A stretch of 19,620 bases of DNA from Frankiaceae bacterium (GCA_017882835.1 JADGOU010000016.1:1-19620); one strand, 5' to 3'. Counted from the first letter of the stretch, positions 7,051 to 19,517 are shown. Numbers and translations: made by a program. Notes: generated from the letters alone by a model not told the origin.

Positions 7051-8460
7051 ATGCCGCCGCGGCGCCATCGACCGGGCCTGGCGTGGCAGACCGCGCTGGC
7101 CACCACCGCCGTGGCCGCCGTCGCCGTGCTGCTCGCCGGGGCGGTGTCGTTCCCGCTGATCCGCGGGGCGGCGGAGTCCCAGGCCCGCGCCACGCTGGGC
7201 CGGCAGGCCGAGATCCTCGCCGGGGCACCGGGACTGCTCAGTCCGGCCAACCGCCGGATCGACCGGATCTTCACCCAGCAGAACATCCAGGTGGTCGTAC
7301 TCACGGCAGCCGGGCGGGAGACCGGGGTGGCCGCTGGGGTGCTCACCGAGGCCGACCGGACGGCGTTGTCCGCGGACCAGCCGGTCTCTCGGGTGACCCG
7401 GTTGGGCGGGAACCGGGTGCTGGTCGAAGGCCGGGCGCTGGAGGCCGGCGGCGGCGTTGTGCTCGTCCAACGGGAGAGCGTCGTCGGCGGGGTCGCCGCC
7501 AGCGGCAGCCGGCGGATCCTGGTGGCGCTGCTCATCGGGCTGGCCGGCGCGGCGGTTGCCGGTGTCGTCCTCGCCCGCCGGCTGGCGCGGCCGCTGCAGC
7601 GCGCCGCGGCTGCCGCACACCGGCTGGCCGTGGGCGAGCGCGCCGTCCGGCTGACGCCGGCGGGTCCGGCCGAGGTGGCGGACGTGGCCGAGGCGCTCAA
7701 CAGCCTGGCGGGCGCCCTGCAGACCAGCGAAGGTCGGCAGCGCGAGTTCCTGCTGTCGGTGTCGCACGAGCTGCGCACCCCGCTCACGGCGGTGCAGGGC
7801 TTCGCCGAGGCGCTCGCCGATGGGGTCACCACCGCCGACGAGGTCGCCCCCACCGCGGCGGTGATCCTCGCGGAGTCCGGGCGGCTGGAGCGGCTGGTGA
7901 CCGACCTGCTGGATCTGGCCCGGCTCGGCGCCGACGACTTCCGCATCGACCTGGACGAGGTGGACCTGACCGAAGTGCTGCGGGCGGCCGGGACGGTGTG
8001 GGCAGCCCGGTGCGCCGACGAAGGCGTGTCGTTCACGCTGGAGACACCGTCGGCACCGCTGCCGGTCGTCACCGACCCCACCCGGCTGCGCCAGATCATC
8101 GACGGACTGGCGGAGAACGCGCTGCGGGTCACCCCGGCCGGCAGCCCGATCGTGCTGGCCGCCCGCGCCGATGGCGGCGACGCCGTGGTCGAGGTCTGCG
8201 ATGGCGGTCCCGGTCTGACCGAAGACGACTGCCGCGTCGCCTTCGAGCGCTCGGCGCTGTATGACCGCTACCGCGGCGTACGCCGGGTGGGCACCGGCGT
8301 CGGTCTGGCCCTGGTCGCTGGGCTCGTGGCCCGGCTCGGCGGGACCGCGCTCGCCGACCGAGCGGCCGAAGGCGGAGCCCGCTTCACGGTGCGGCTGCGC
8401 CGCACTCCACTGGCCCCGGTTACCCCCGCGCCAGCGCCCCCACGCGCCGGCATCCATTAG
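7051..8460 (+). CDS. Membrane sensor histidine kinase
   Basis: This 469-residue kinase senses an unknown signal and should phosphorylate the regulator encoded just upstream. Helix 1 (about 16-38) and helix 2 (about 155-174) enclose an extracytoplasmic sensor region of about 115 residues that I do not recognise. Then come a HAMP linker (about 175-228), the H-box SVSHELRTPL with H239, the N-box LAENALRVTP (N356), the DGGPG box (384-388), FER (398-400) and the G2 box GTGVGLAL (415-422). All catalytic boxes are present, so it should be active. The C-terminus has a short Pro/Ala-rich tail. ATG 7051 follows the regulator stop by one base, so the two are surely cotranscribed. It lies upstream of trpC, with a 51-base gap. 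Confidence 0.93.
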   Translation: MPPRRHRPGLAWQTALATTAVAAVAVLLAGAVSFPLIRGAAESQARATLGRQAEILAGAPGLLSPANRRIDRIFTQQNIQVVVLTAAGRETGVAAGVLTEADRTALSADQPVSRVTRLGGNRVLVEGRALEAGGGVVLVQRESVVGGVAASGSRRILVALLIGLAGAAVAGVVLARRLARPLQRAAAAAHRLAVGERAVRLTPAGPAEVADVAEALNSLAGALQTSEGRQREFLLSVSHELRTPLTAVQGFAEALADGVTTADEVAPTAAVILAESGRLERLVTDLLDLARLGADDFRIDLDEVDLTEVLRAAGTVWAARCADEGVSFTLETPSAPLPVVTDPTRLRQIIDGLAENALRVTPAGSPIVLAARADGGDAVVEVCDGGPGLTEDDCRVAFERSALYDRYRGVRRVGTGVGLALVAGLVARLGGTALADRAAEGGARFTVRLRRTPLAPVTPAPAPPRAGIH

Positions 8461-8469
8461 CCCGGCGGT

Positions 8470-8475
8470 TAGCAT
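8470..8475 (+). promoter_or_regulatory. Candidate -10 box for trpCBA
   Basis: TAGCAT fits the TANNNT pattern and lies in the 51-base gap between the histidine kinase and trpC. A transcript beginning near 8482 would have a leader of about 30 bases that includes the GAGGGGAGA ribosome binding site. No -35 box is clear. Readthrough from the kinase gene is equally possible. Confidence 0.25.
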
Positions 8476-8511
8476 CAAGTCCTTACCCCGGTGCGAGGGG
8501 AGACCTGGCGC

Positions 8512-9321
8512 GTGACGGTGCTCGACGAGATCATCGTCGGCGTCCGCTGCGACCTGGCCGACCGCGAGTCCGCGACGCCACTGGCCAGTTTGCGCCAGCG
8601 GGCCGCCCGGCAGGACCCCGCTCTGGACGCCGTCGCCGCGTTGCGCGCTCCCGGCGTGTCCGTCATCGCCGAGGTCAAGCGGCAGTCACCATCCAAGGGC
8701 GCGTTGGCGACCATCGCGGACCCCGGTGGTCTGGCCTGCGACTACGTGGCCGGCGGCGCGTGCGTCATCAGCGTGTTGACCGAACGACGTCGGTTCGGCG
8801 GCAGCCTGGCCGACCTCGACGCCGTCCGCGCCGCCGTGGACCTGCCGGTGTTGCGCAAGGACTTCGTGGTCTCGCCGTACCAGGTCTGGGAGGCGCGCGC
8901 CCACGGCGCCGACCTGGTCCTGCTCATCGTCGCCGCGCTGCCGCAGTCGGTGCTGGTCGGCCTGCTAGAGCGGGTGGAGTCCCTCGGGATGACGGCGCTG
9001 GTCGAGGTGCACGACGAGCCGGAGCTCGGCCGCGCCCTCGACGCCGGTGCCCGCGTCCTCGGGGTCAACGCCCGCAACCTGCACACCCTCGAGGTGGATC
9101 GCGAGGTGTTCGGCCGGCTGGCCCCGATGCTGCCGGACACCGCCGTCAAGGTGGCCGAGTCCGGCATCCGCGGTCCGCACGACCTGCTGGCCTATGCCGC
9201 CGCGGGCGCGGACGCGGTGCTGGTGGGGGAGTGCGCGGTCTCCGGCGGCCATCCCCGCCAAGCCATCGCCGAGCTGGTCACCGCCGGCGCGCATCCGGCC
9301 AACCGGGGAGACCCGCGGTGA
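8512..9321 (+). CDS. trpC: Indole-3-glycerol phosphate synthase
   Basis: TrpC closes the indole ring by converting carboxyphenylamino-deoxyribulose phosphate to indole-3-glycerol phosphate in the cytoplasm. The 269-residue protein is a TIM barrel with the expected residues: E54 and K56 in AEVKRQSPSKG, K116 in VLRKDF, E165 in LVEVHDE, N186 in GVNARNL, E216-S217 in AESGIRG and GADAVLVGE near the end. Length is normal for a TrpC not fused to TrpF. GTG 8512 is chosen because GAGGGGAGA lies about 8 bases upstream and the start VTVLDEI matches the family; an earlier in-frame GTG at 8491 would cover the ribosome site. The stop overlaps trpB by 4 bases. Confidence 0.96.
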   Translation: MTVLDEIIVGVRCDLADRESATPLASLRQRAARQDPALDAVAALRAPGVSVIAEVKRQSPSKGALATIADPGGLACDYVAGGACVISVLTERRRFGGSLADLDAVRAAVDLPVLRKDFVVSPYQVWEARAHGADLVLLIVAALPQSVLVGLLERVESLGMTALVEVHDEPELGRALDAGARVLGVNARNLHTLEVDREVFGRLAPMLPDTAVKVAESGIRGPHDLLAYAAAGADAVLVGECAVSGGHPRQAIAELVTAGAHPANRGDPR

Positions 9322-10652
9322 CGACCAGGACGCAGGTCGAGGCCACGGCCCCGGACGCCACCGTCGCAGTCGGCGGCGAGGCGACCCGGCCGGACGCCAG
9401 CGGCCACTTCGGCCCGTACGGCGGGCGTTTCGTCCCCGAGGCTCTGGTGGTCGCGCTGGACGAGCTGACCACGGCGTACGCCGACGCCCGCGCCGATCCC
9501 GCCTTCACCGGCGAGCTGGACCGGCTGCTGCGGACCTACGTCGGGCGGCCCACGCCGCTCACCGACGCCCGGGGCCTGGCCGAGCACGCCGGCGGCGCTC
9601 GGATCCTGCTCAAGCGTGAGGACCTGGCCCACACCGGTTCCCACAAGCTGAACAATGCGCTCGGCCAGGCCCTGCTCACCCGCCGGATGGGCAAGACGAG
9701 GGTGATCGCCGAAACCGGCGCCGGCCAGCACGGCGTGGCGACGGCCACCGCCTGTGCCTTCCTCGGCCTGGAGTGCGTGGTCTACATGGGCGAGGAGGAC
9801 ACCCGCCGCCAGGCGCTGAACGTCGTCCGGATGCGGCTGCTCGGCGCCACCGTCGTCCCGGTCAGCACCGGCTCGCGCACGCTGAAGGACGCGATCACCG
9901 AGGCGATGCGCGACTGGGTGACCAACGTGGAGACGACCCACTACGTGATCGGGTCGGTGATGGGGCCGCACCCGTTCCCGATGATGGTCCGAGACTTCCA
10001 GCGAGTCATTGGGGTCGAGGCGCGGGGACAGGTGCTCGATCTCGTCGGTCGACTGCCCGACGTCGTGGTTGCCTGCGTTGGCGGCGGGTCCAACTCGATC
10101 GGCATCTTCTCCGCGTTCGTCCCCGACGACGGGGTCGCGCTGCTGGGGGTGGAGGCGGCCGGCGACGGCGTAGCCACCGGTCGGCACGCGGCGACGATCG
10201 TGGGTGGCTCGCCCGGCGTGCTGCACGGCATGCGCACCTACCTGCTGCAGGACGACGACGGGCAGACACTGCCCACGCACTCGATCTCCGCCGGCCTGGA
10301 CTACCCCGGGGTCGGCCCCGAGCACGCCTGGCTTTACGACACCGGCCGGGCCAGCTACCGGGCGGTGACCGACGCCTGGGCGATGGCGTGCTTCCAACGG
10401 CTGTGCGAGGCCGAGGGCATCATCCCGGCGATCGAGAGCGCGCACGCCTTCGCCGGCGCCTGCGACTGGGGCCGCGAGCAGGTGGCCGCCGGCCGGGAAC
10501 CACGCGAGCTCGTCGTCCTGGTGAACCTCTCCGGCCGCGGCGACAAGGACGTGGACACCGCCGCCCGCTGGTTCGAGCTGCTCTCGGCCGAGGAGATCGC
10601 GGCCGCGGAGCTGGCGAAGGCCGCCGCGGACGACGAGGGCACCGGCTGGTGA
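9318..10652 (+). CDS. trpB: Tryptophan synthase beta chain
   Basis: TrpB joins indole and serine to make tryptophan, using pyridoxal phosphate, in the alpha2beta2 complex with TrpA. The 444-residue protein is of the classic TrpB1 type. It has FGPYGGRFVPE near the start, the cofactor lysine K110 in HTGSHKLNNA, catalytic E132 in AETGAGQHG, the phosphate-binding GGGSNSIG (255-262), HSISAGLDYPGVGPEH and the closing LSGRGDKD. About 30 residues before FGPYGG are variable and of no clear function. GTG 9318 overlaps the trpC stop (GTGA), and the gene's own stop overlaps trpA in the same way, which fits equal production of the two subunits. No key residue is missing. Confidence 0.97.
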   Translation: MTTRTQVEATAPDATVAVGGEATRPDASGHFGPYGGRFVPEALVVALDELTTAYADARADPAFTGELDRLLRTYVGRPTPLTDARGLAEHAGGARILLKREDLAHTGSHKLNNALGQALLTRRMGKTRVIAETGAGQHGVATATACAFLGLECVVYMGEEDTRRQALNVVRMRLLGATVVPVSTGSRTLKDAITEAMRDWVTNVETTHYVIGSVMGPHPFPMMVRDFQRVIGVEARGQVLDLVGRLPDVVVACVGGGSNSIGIFSAFVPDDGVALLGVEAAGDGVATGRHAATIVGGSPGVLHGMRTYLLQDDDGQTLPTHSISAGLDYPGVGPEHAWLYDTGRASYRAVTDAWAMACFQRLCEAEGIIPAIESAHAFAGACDWGREQVAAGREPRELVVLVNLSGRGDKDVDTAARWFELLSAEEIAAAELAKAAADDEGTGW

Positions 10653-11485
10653 GCGCGCTCGCGGACGCCTTCGCCGCTGCCCGAGCGGAGGGTCGGGCGG
10701 CCCTGGTCGGCTACCTGCCGGCCGGTTACCCGTCGTACGAGGGGGCCGTGGCCGCCTTCGCCGCCATGGTCGAGGCCGGGGTGGACGTGGTCGAGGTCGG
10801 GCTGCCCTACTCCGACCCGCTGATGGACGGCCCGACCATCCAGGAGGCCGTGGACGCGGCGCTGCGGACCGGCACCCGGACCGCCGACGTGCTGCGCACG
10901 GTGGCGGCGGTGGCGGCGACCGGCGTGCCCACGGTCGTCATGACCTACTGGAACCCGGTGGACCACTACGGCGTCGAGCGGTTCGCCGCGGACCTGGCCG
11001 CGGCCGGTGGCGCCGGGGCGATCACCCCGGACCTGTTGCCGGAGGAGGCCGCGGACTGGATTGCCGCCGCGACCGCGCGCCGGCTGGATCCGGTGTTCCT
11101 GGTGGCGCCGTCGTCGTCGCAGCAGCGGCTGCGCCGGGTCGCCGAGGTCACCCGCGGGTTCGTCTACGCGGCGTCGACAATGGGCGTCACCGGCGCTCGA
11201 GAGTCGGTGAGTAACCGGGCTGGCGAGCTGGTGGCCCGGGTCCGCGAAGTCACCGACCTGCCGGTTGCGGTCGGGCTCGGGGTGGGCAGCGGCGGTCAGG
11301 CCGCCGAGGTCGCGGCGTACGCCGACGGGGTGATCGTCGGTTCCGCTTTCGTCCGCCGGCTGCTGGACGCACCGTCCGAGTCGGCTGGTGCGGCCGCGGT
11401 GGGGGAGCTGGCGGCAGAGCTGGCGGCTGGCGTGCGCAGCGGCCGACCGGTGCTGACCCCCGACATCTGGCGGCGCAACCGGTGA
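10649..11485 (+). CDS. trpA: Tryptophan synthase alpha chain
   Basis: TrpA splits indole-3-glycerol phosphate to indole, which is channelled to TrpB. The 278-residue TIM-barrel protein has catalytic E49 and D60 in the segment VEVGLPYSDPLMDGP. Other family blocks are TYWNPVDHYG, FLVAPSSSQQRL, GFVYAASTMGVTG and ADGVIVGSAFV. The loop that usually reads GVST or GISTG is here GLGVGSGGQA, a modest variation. The start GTG 10649 overlaps the trpB stop by 4 bases. It is the last gene of the trp block: a 52-base gap with a small hairpin follows before lgt. Confidence 0.96.
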   Translation: MSALADAFAAARAEGRAALVGYLPAGYPSYEGAVAAFAAMVEAGVDVVEVGLPYSDPLMDGPTIQEAVDAALRTGTRTADVLRTVAAVAATGVPTVVMTYWNPVDHYGVERFAADLAAAGGAGAITPDLLPEEAADWIAAATARRLDPVFLVAPSSSQQRLRRVAEVTRGFVYAASTMGVTGARESVSNRAGELVARVREVTDLPVAVGLGVGSGGQAAEVAAYADGVIVGSAFVRRLLDAPSESAGAAAVGELAAELAAGVRSGRPVLTPDIWRRNR

Positions 11486-11490
11486 CGGTG

Positions 11491-11510
11491 CCGGTACCTG
11501 GCCGTACCGG
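11491..11510 (+). terminator. Hairpin after trpA, possible terminator
   Basis: CCGGTAC (11491-11497) and GTACCGG (11504-11510) are exact reverse complements around a 6-base loop. The hairpin begins 5 bases after the trpA stop. It has no U-run, which is common for actinobacterial terminators, but 7 pairs is modest. It could equally be an mRNA-stabilising or regulatory site before lgt. A direct repeat CCGGATCA lies at 11507-11514 and 11522-11529. Confidence 0.35.
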
Positions 11511-11524
11511 ATCAGCGCGCGCCG

Positions 11525-11537
11525 GATCATCGCTGCC
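11525..11537 (+). promoter_or_regulatory. Weak leaderless -10 candidate for lgt
   Basis: GATCAT (11525-11530) is followed by 7 bases and ATG 11538, the same geometry as ahead of hisI. No Shine-Dalgarno sequence is present near this ATG. The hexamer lacks the initial T of a good -10 box, so the call is weak. Confidence 0.2.
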
Positions 11538-12398
11538 ATGGTGACGGCGTCGATCCCCAGCCCCGCTCGCGGGGTGTGGCACCTGGGGCCGGTCCCGATC
11601 CGGGCCTACGCGCTGGCCATCATCGTCGGCATCGTCGTCGCGGTCTGGCTGGGCGAGCGGCGCTGGGTCGCCCGGGGCGGACTGCCCGGCACCGTCGCCG
11701 ACATCGCCACGATCGCGGTGCCGTTCGGGCTGGTCGGCGGCCGGCTCTACCACGTGCTCACCGACCCTGAGCTCTACTTCGGCCACGGCCGGCGCCCGAT
11801 CGAGGCGCTCTACATCTGGCGGGGCGGCCTGGGGATCTGGGGCGCGGTCGCCCTCGGCGGCGTGGGGGCGTGGATCGGCTGCCGCCGCCGGGGCGCGGCG
11901 CTGGGTGCCTTCGGCGACGCCATCGCCCCCGGGATCGCGCTGGCGCAGGCCATCGGCCGGTTCGGCAACTACTTCAACCAGGAGCTGTTCGGCCGGCCGA
12001 CGACGCTGCCGTGGGCGCTGCGGATCGACCCGGCGCACCGGCCGGTGGAGACGCCGGAGATTGGGCTCTACCACCCGACGTTCCTCTACGAGTCGCTGTG
12101 GGACGTCGGCGTCGCCGGGTTGGTGATCTGGGCCGACCGTCGGTTCCGGCTGGGCGCCGGCCGGGCGTTCGCGCTCTACCTGGCGGCGTACACAGCCGGC
12201 CGGGCCTGGATCGAGGCGCTGCGAATCGATCCGGCGAACCGCATCCTGGGCCTGCGGCTGAACGAGTGGACCAGCGTGGCGGTGTTCCTCGGCGCCGTCG
12301 CCTACATCTGGCTGCGCCGGGGCTCCGGTCGGGAGGAGACCGTCCAGCGGGTGCCGGTTGCCGCCGCGACGGACGGCGGCCCAGTCGCGCAGTCGTAG
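11538..12398 (+). CDS. lgt: Prolipoprotein diacylglyceryl transferase
   Basis: Lgt transfers diacylglycerol from phosphatidylglycerol to the lipobox cysteine of prelipoproteins, the first step of lipoprotein maturation, in the cytoplasmic membrane. The 286-residue protein has about seven hydrophobic segments and the family blocks PVPIRAYALAI, GGRLYHVLTD (67-76), WRGGLGIWGA (94-103) and the signature QAIGRFGNYFNQELFG (137-152) with the essential Arg and Asn. HPTFLYESLWD and the late GRAWIEALRID also fit. The histidine of the E. coli HGG loop is Trp here, as in other actinobacterial Lgt proteins. It is short at the C-terminus; the last codons (AQS-stop) lie in a CAGTCG-rich repeat. The position after trpA is normal for actinobacteria. 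Confidence 0.95.
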   Translation: MVTASIPSPARGVWHLGPVPIRAYALAIIVGIVVAVWLGERRWVARGGLPGTVADIATIAVPFGLVGGRLYHVLTDPELYFGHGRRPIEALYIWRGGLGIWGAVALGGVGAWIGCRRRGAALGAFGDAIAPGIALAQAIGRFGNYFNQELFGRPTTLPWALRIDPAHRPVETPEIGLYHPTFLYESLWDVGVAGLVIWADRRFRLGAGRAFALYLAAYTAGRAWIEALRIDPANRILGLRLNEWTSVAVFLGAVAYIWLRRGSGREETVQRVPVAAATDGGPVAQS

Positions 12399-12453
12399 TC
12401 CCAGTCGCCCAATCGCAGTCGCAGTCGTAGTCGCCCAATCGCAGTCGCAGTCG
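12382..12453. repeat. CAGTCG-rich tandem repeat between lgt and VIT1 gene
   Basis: Two 26-base units lie head to tail at 12402-12427 and 12428-12453 and differ only in the first base. Each contains CCCAATCG followed by CAGTCGCAGTCG. A degenerate part of the repeat extends back to 12382 and includes the last codons and stop of lgt. The hexamer CAGTCG occurs seven times in 72 bases. The repeat ends exactly where a TACGCT -10-like box begins. Confidence 0.9.
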
Positions 12454-12465
12454 TACGCTGGCGCC
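12454..12465 (+). promoter_or_regulatory. Probable leaderless promoter of the VIT1-type gene
   Basis: TACGCT (12454-12459) fits the TANNNT -10 pattern, and 6 bases later GTG 12466 opens the transporter gene. No Shine-Dalgarno sequence is present in front of it, so the transcript probably starts at the GTG. The -35 region would lie wholly inside the CAGTCG-rich repeat and shows no consensus. Confidence 0.45.
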
Positions 12466-13230
12466 GTGAGCATGTCCGCAGACGCCGTCCCCGCGACCCC
12501 CGCGACCGGGGCGTCGGCCCTCTCCGGCGACGATGAGCACCCGATCGGTCACCGGCACCGCGACGTCACCGGCGGCTGGCTGCGGCCGGCGGTGTTCGGC
12601 GCGACCGACGGCCTGGTGTCGAACTTCGCATTGATCGCCGGCGTGGCCGGCGGCGGGGTGAGTGCTCACCAGATCGGCCTGACCGGCCTGGCCGGGTTGG
12701 TGGCCGGGGCGTTCTCGATGGCCACCGGCGAGTACACCTCGGTGGCCTCGCAGACCGAGCTGACTCAGGCCGAGATCGAGATCGAGAAAGCCGAGCTCAA
12801 GCGCTCGCCGCGGGCCGAGGAGGCCGAGCTCGCCAGCCTCTACATGAGCCGCGGTCTGGATGAGCCGTTGGCCCGCGAGGTGGCCCGCCAGCTCTCCGCG
12901 GACCATGAAACGGCCTGGCGGGTGCACACCCGCGAGGAGCTCGGCGTCGACCCGGACGACCTGCCGAGGCCGATGACGGCGGCCTGGTCCTCGTTCTGCG
13001 CGTTCGCCCTCGGGGCCCTCCTGCCGCTGCTGCCCTACCTGCTCGGCGCCCACTCCCTGCTGCCGGCGTTGCTGCTGGCCGGGCTCGGGTTGTTCGCCGC
13101 CGGCGCGTTCGTCTCCCGGTTCACCCGCCGAACCGCCCTCTCCAGCGGCGCCCGCCAGCTACTCTTCGGCGCCGCTGCGGCCGCGGTCACATATGCGATC
13201 GGCCACCTGGTCGGCGGCCGGCTCGGGTAG
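12466..13230 (+). CDS. VIT1/CCC1-family iron/manganese transporter
   Basis: This 254-residue membrane protein belongs to the VIT1/CCC1 family, which exports or sequesters Fe2+ and Mn2+. The family marks are RPAVFGATDGLVSNFALIAGVAG in two parts around residues 40-62, and AGAFSMATGEYTSVASQTEL near 85-104, which contains the Met, Gly and Glu of the metal pathway. A charged cytoplasmic stretch rich in Glu (about 105-165) follows, matching the metal-binding domain between helices 2 and 3. Three more helices close the protein, giving five in all. The first 35 residues are Ala/Pro/His-rich and vary in this family. GTG 12466 is chosen from the leaderless -10 box; in-frame ATG 12472 is an alternative. 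Metal specificity cannot be told from sequence. Confidence 0.92.
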   Translation: MSMSADAVPATPATGASALSGDDEHPIGHRHRDVTGGWLRPAVFGATDGLVSNFALIAGVAGGGVSAHQIGLTGLAGLVAGAFSMATGEYTSVASQTELTQAEIEIEKAELKRSPRAEEAELASLYMSRGLDEPLAREVARQLSADHETAWRVHTREELGVDPDDLPRPMTAAWSSFCAFALGALLPLLPYLLGAHSLLPALLLAGLGLFAAGAFVSRFTRRTALSSGARQLLFGAAAAAVTYAIGHLVGGRLG

Positions 13231-13258
13231 TCGCCCGGCGCGCGAGCCGCTGTCGGAG

Positions 13259-13270
13259 CCCCAATTGGGG
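13259..13270. promoter_or_regulatory. 12-base perfect palindrome
   Basis: CCCCAATTGGGG is a perfect palindrome 28 bases after the VIT1-gene stop and about 190 bases ahead of gltB. The AATT core stands out in a GC-rich gap. It lacks a loop, so it is more likely a protein-binding site than an RNA hairpin. No regulator can be named; it does not look like a GlnR box. Confidence 0.3.
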
Positions 13271-13301
13271 AGACGCCCGAGCGCGTCGTAGGCTTCGCTT
13301 T

Positions 13302-13340
13302 GCGGTTCCGGCCGGCTCCCTAAGTCCGGTCGGTAACCGC
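13302..13340 (+). terminator. Strong hairpin between VIT1 gene and gltB
   Basis: The 5' arm GCGGTT-CCGGCCGG (13302-13315) pairs with CCGGTCGG-T-AACCGC (13326-13340) over 14 pairs with one G-U pair and one bulged T at 13334. The loop is 10 bases (13316-13325). No U-run follows. It lies 71 bases after the VIT1-gene stop and 116 bases ahead of gltB, so it may end the upstream transcript or be part of a gltB leader. The rest of the 226-base gap shows only the 12-base palindrome and no small gene. Confidence 0.5.
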
Positions 13341-13456
13341 TGTCCTGGCCCCACCGTGGCGGCCCTACGGCAGCCGCTGCGCCGCCGACACTGGCACATC
13401 GCTGCACCTCCTTCGGCCCTCACTTCCAGCCAACTCGCGACCCTCAGGACGGTTCC

Positions 13457-18050
<4,594 letters not shown>

Positions 18051-18058
<8 letters not shown>

Positions 18059-19517
18059 CCAGACAGGCTTTCTCAAGTACTCCCGAGAACTGCCGCGACG
18101 CCGGCCGGTCGAGGTCCGGATCCAGGACTGGCGTGAGGTCTACGAGGACTTCCCGCCCGACCACGCCCGGACTCAGGCCGCCCGGTGCATGGACTGCGGG
18201 GTTCCCTTCTGCCACAACGGCTGTCCGCTGGGCAACCTCATCCCGGAGTGGAACGACCTGGTCTACCGGGACGACTGGCGGGAGGCGGCCGAGCGACTGC
18301 ACGCGACGAACAACTTCCCGGAGTTCACCGGCCGGCTGTGTCCCGCGCCGTGCGAGGCAGCCTGCGTGCTGGGCATCAACGCCGACCCGGTGACGATCAA
18401 GCAGGTGGAGGTTGAGATTGCCGACCGGGCCTGGACGGAGGGCTGGACGGCGCCGCAGCTGCCGGCCGAGCGCACCGGCCGGTCGGTGGCCGTCGTGGGT
18501 AGCGGTCCCGCCGGCCTGGCGGCGGCCCAGCAGCTCACTCGGGCCGGGCACGACGTCACCGTGTTCGAGCGCGACGACCGCATCGGCGGCCTGCTGCGCT
18601 ACGGCATCCCCGAGTTCAAGATGGAGAAGAGGGTGCTGGACCAGCGGATTGAGCAGATGCGGGCCGAGGGCACCGGGTTCCTGCCGTCCTACGAGGTCGG
18701 CCGCGACATCAGCGGCGACGAGCTGCGCACGGCGTACGACGCGGTGCTGCTCGCCGGCGGCGCGACGGTGCCGCGGGACCTGCCGGTGCCCGGCCGCGAG
18801 CTGACCGGCATCTATCCGGCCATGGACTACCTCGTCCCGGCCAACCGGGTGCAGGAGGGCGACCTGGCCGAGTCGCCGATCTCGGCGGCCGGCAGGGACG
18901 TGGTCATCATCGGCGGCGGCGACACCGGCGCCGACTGCCTGGGCACCGCCCACCGGCAGCGGGCGCGGTCGGTGACCCAGCTGGAGATCCTGCCGCGGCC
19001 GCCGGCACACCGGGCCGAGACGACCCCCTGGCCCACGTGGCCGCTGATGTACCGGACGACGAGCGCCCATGAGGAGGGCGGCGAGCGGGTGTTCGCCGTG
19101 AACACCGTGCGGTTCGTTCCCGGCGACTCACCGACCGGCAGCGGTGCCGTCGCTGGGCTGGTGCTGGTCGCCGTTGAGCAGCAGGGGTCCGACGGCCGGC
19201 CGACGTTCGTGCCGATCGAGGGCACGCAGCACGAGCTGCCGGCGCAGCTCGTGCTGCTGGCGATGGGCTTCCTCGGACCGCAGCGCACGGGTCTGCTCGA
19301 GCAGCTCGGGGTCGCGCTGGACGCGCGCGGCAACGTGGCCCGGTCGGCGGAGTGGGCGACCAACGTGCCGGGCGTCTTCGTCGCCGGGGACATGGGCCGC
19401 GGCCAGTCGCTGATCGTCTGGGCGATCGCCGAGGGCCGGGCCGCCGCGGCCGCGGTCGACCGCTACCTGGAGGCGGAGACGGCACTGCCGGCGCCCATCG
19501 TGCCGACCAGTCGCTGA
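18051..19517 (+). CDS. gltD: Glutamate synthase small subunit
   Basis: GltD takes electrons from NADPH through FAD and two 4Fe-4S clusters to the GltB active site. The 488-residue protein has the N-terminal cluster cysteines C46, C49, C54 and C58 in ARCMDCGVPFCHNGCPLGN, then C97, C101 and C105 in LCPAPCEAAC. The FAD site VVGSGPAGLAAAQ begins near 148 and leads into GGLLRYGIPEFKMEK. The NADPH site is VVIIGGGDTGADC, and the late GVFVAGDMGRGQSLIVWAI closes the FAD fold. Length is normal. GTG 18051 is chosen because it begins the standard N-terminus ADQTGFLKY and overlaps the gltB stop by 8 bases, so the subunits are coupled. No ribosome site is needed to explain expression if coupling holds. Confidence 0.96.

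Noticed and set aside
6234..8478. Two long minus-strand frames opposite the response regulator and kinase
   Set aside because: Both lie over the clear two-component genes, and their Ser/Arg/Thr-rich or Gly/Arg/Gln-rich translations match nothing.
12382..12453. Repeat near lgt as a CRISPR array
   Set aside because: Units are directly adjacent with no spacers and only two good copies.
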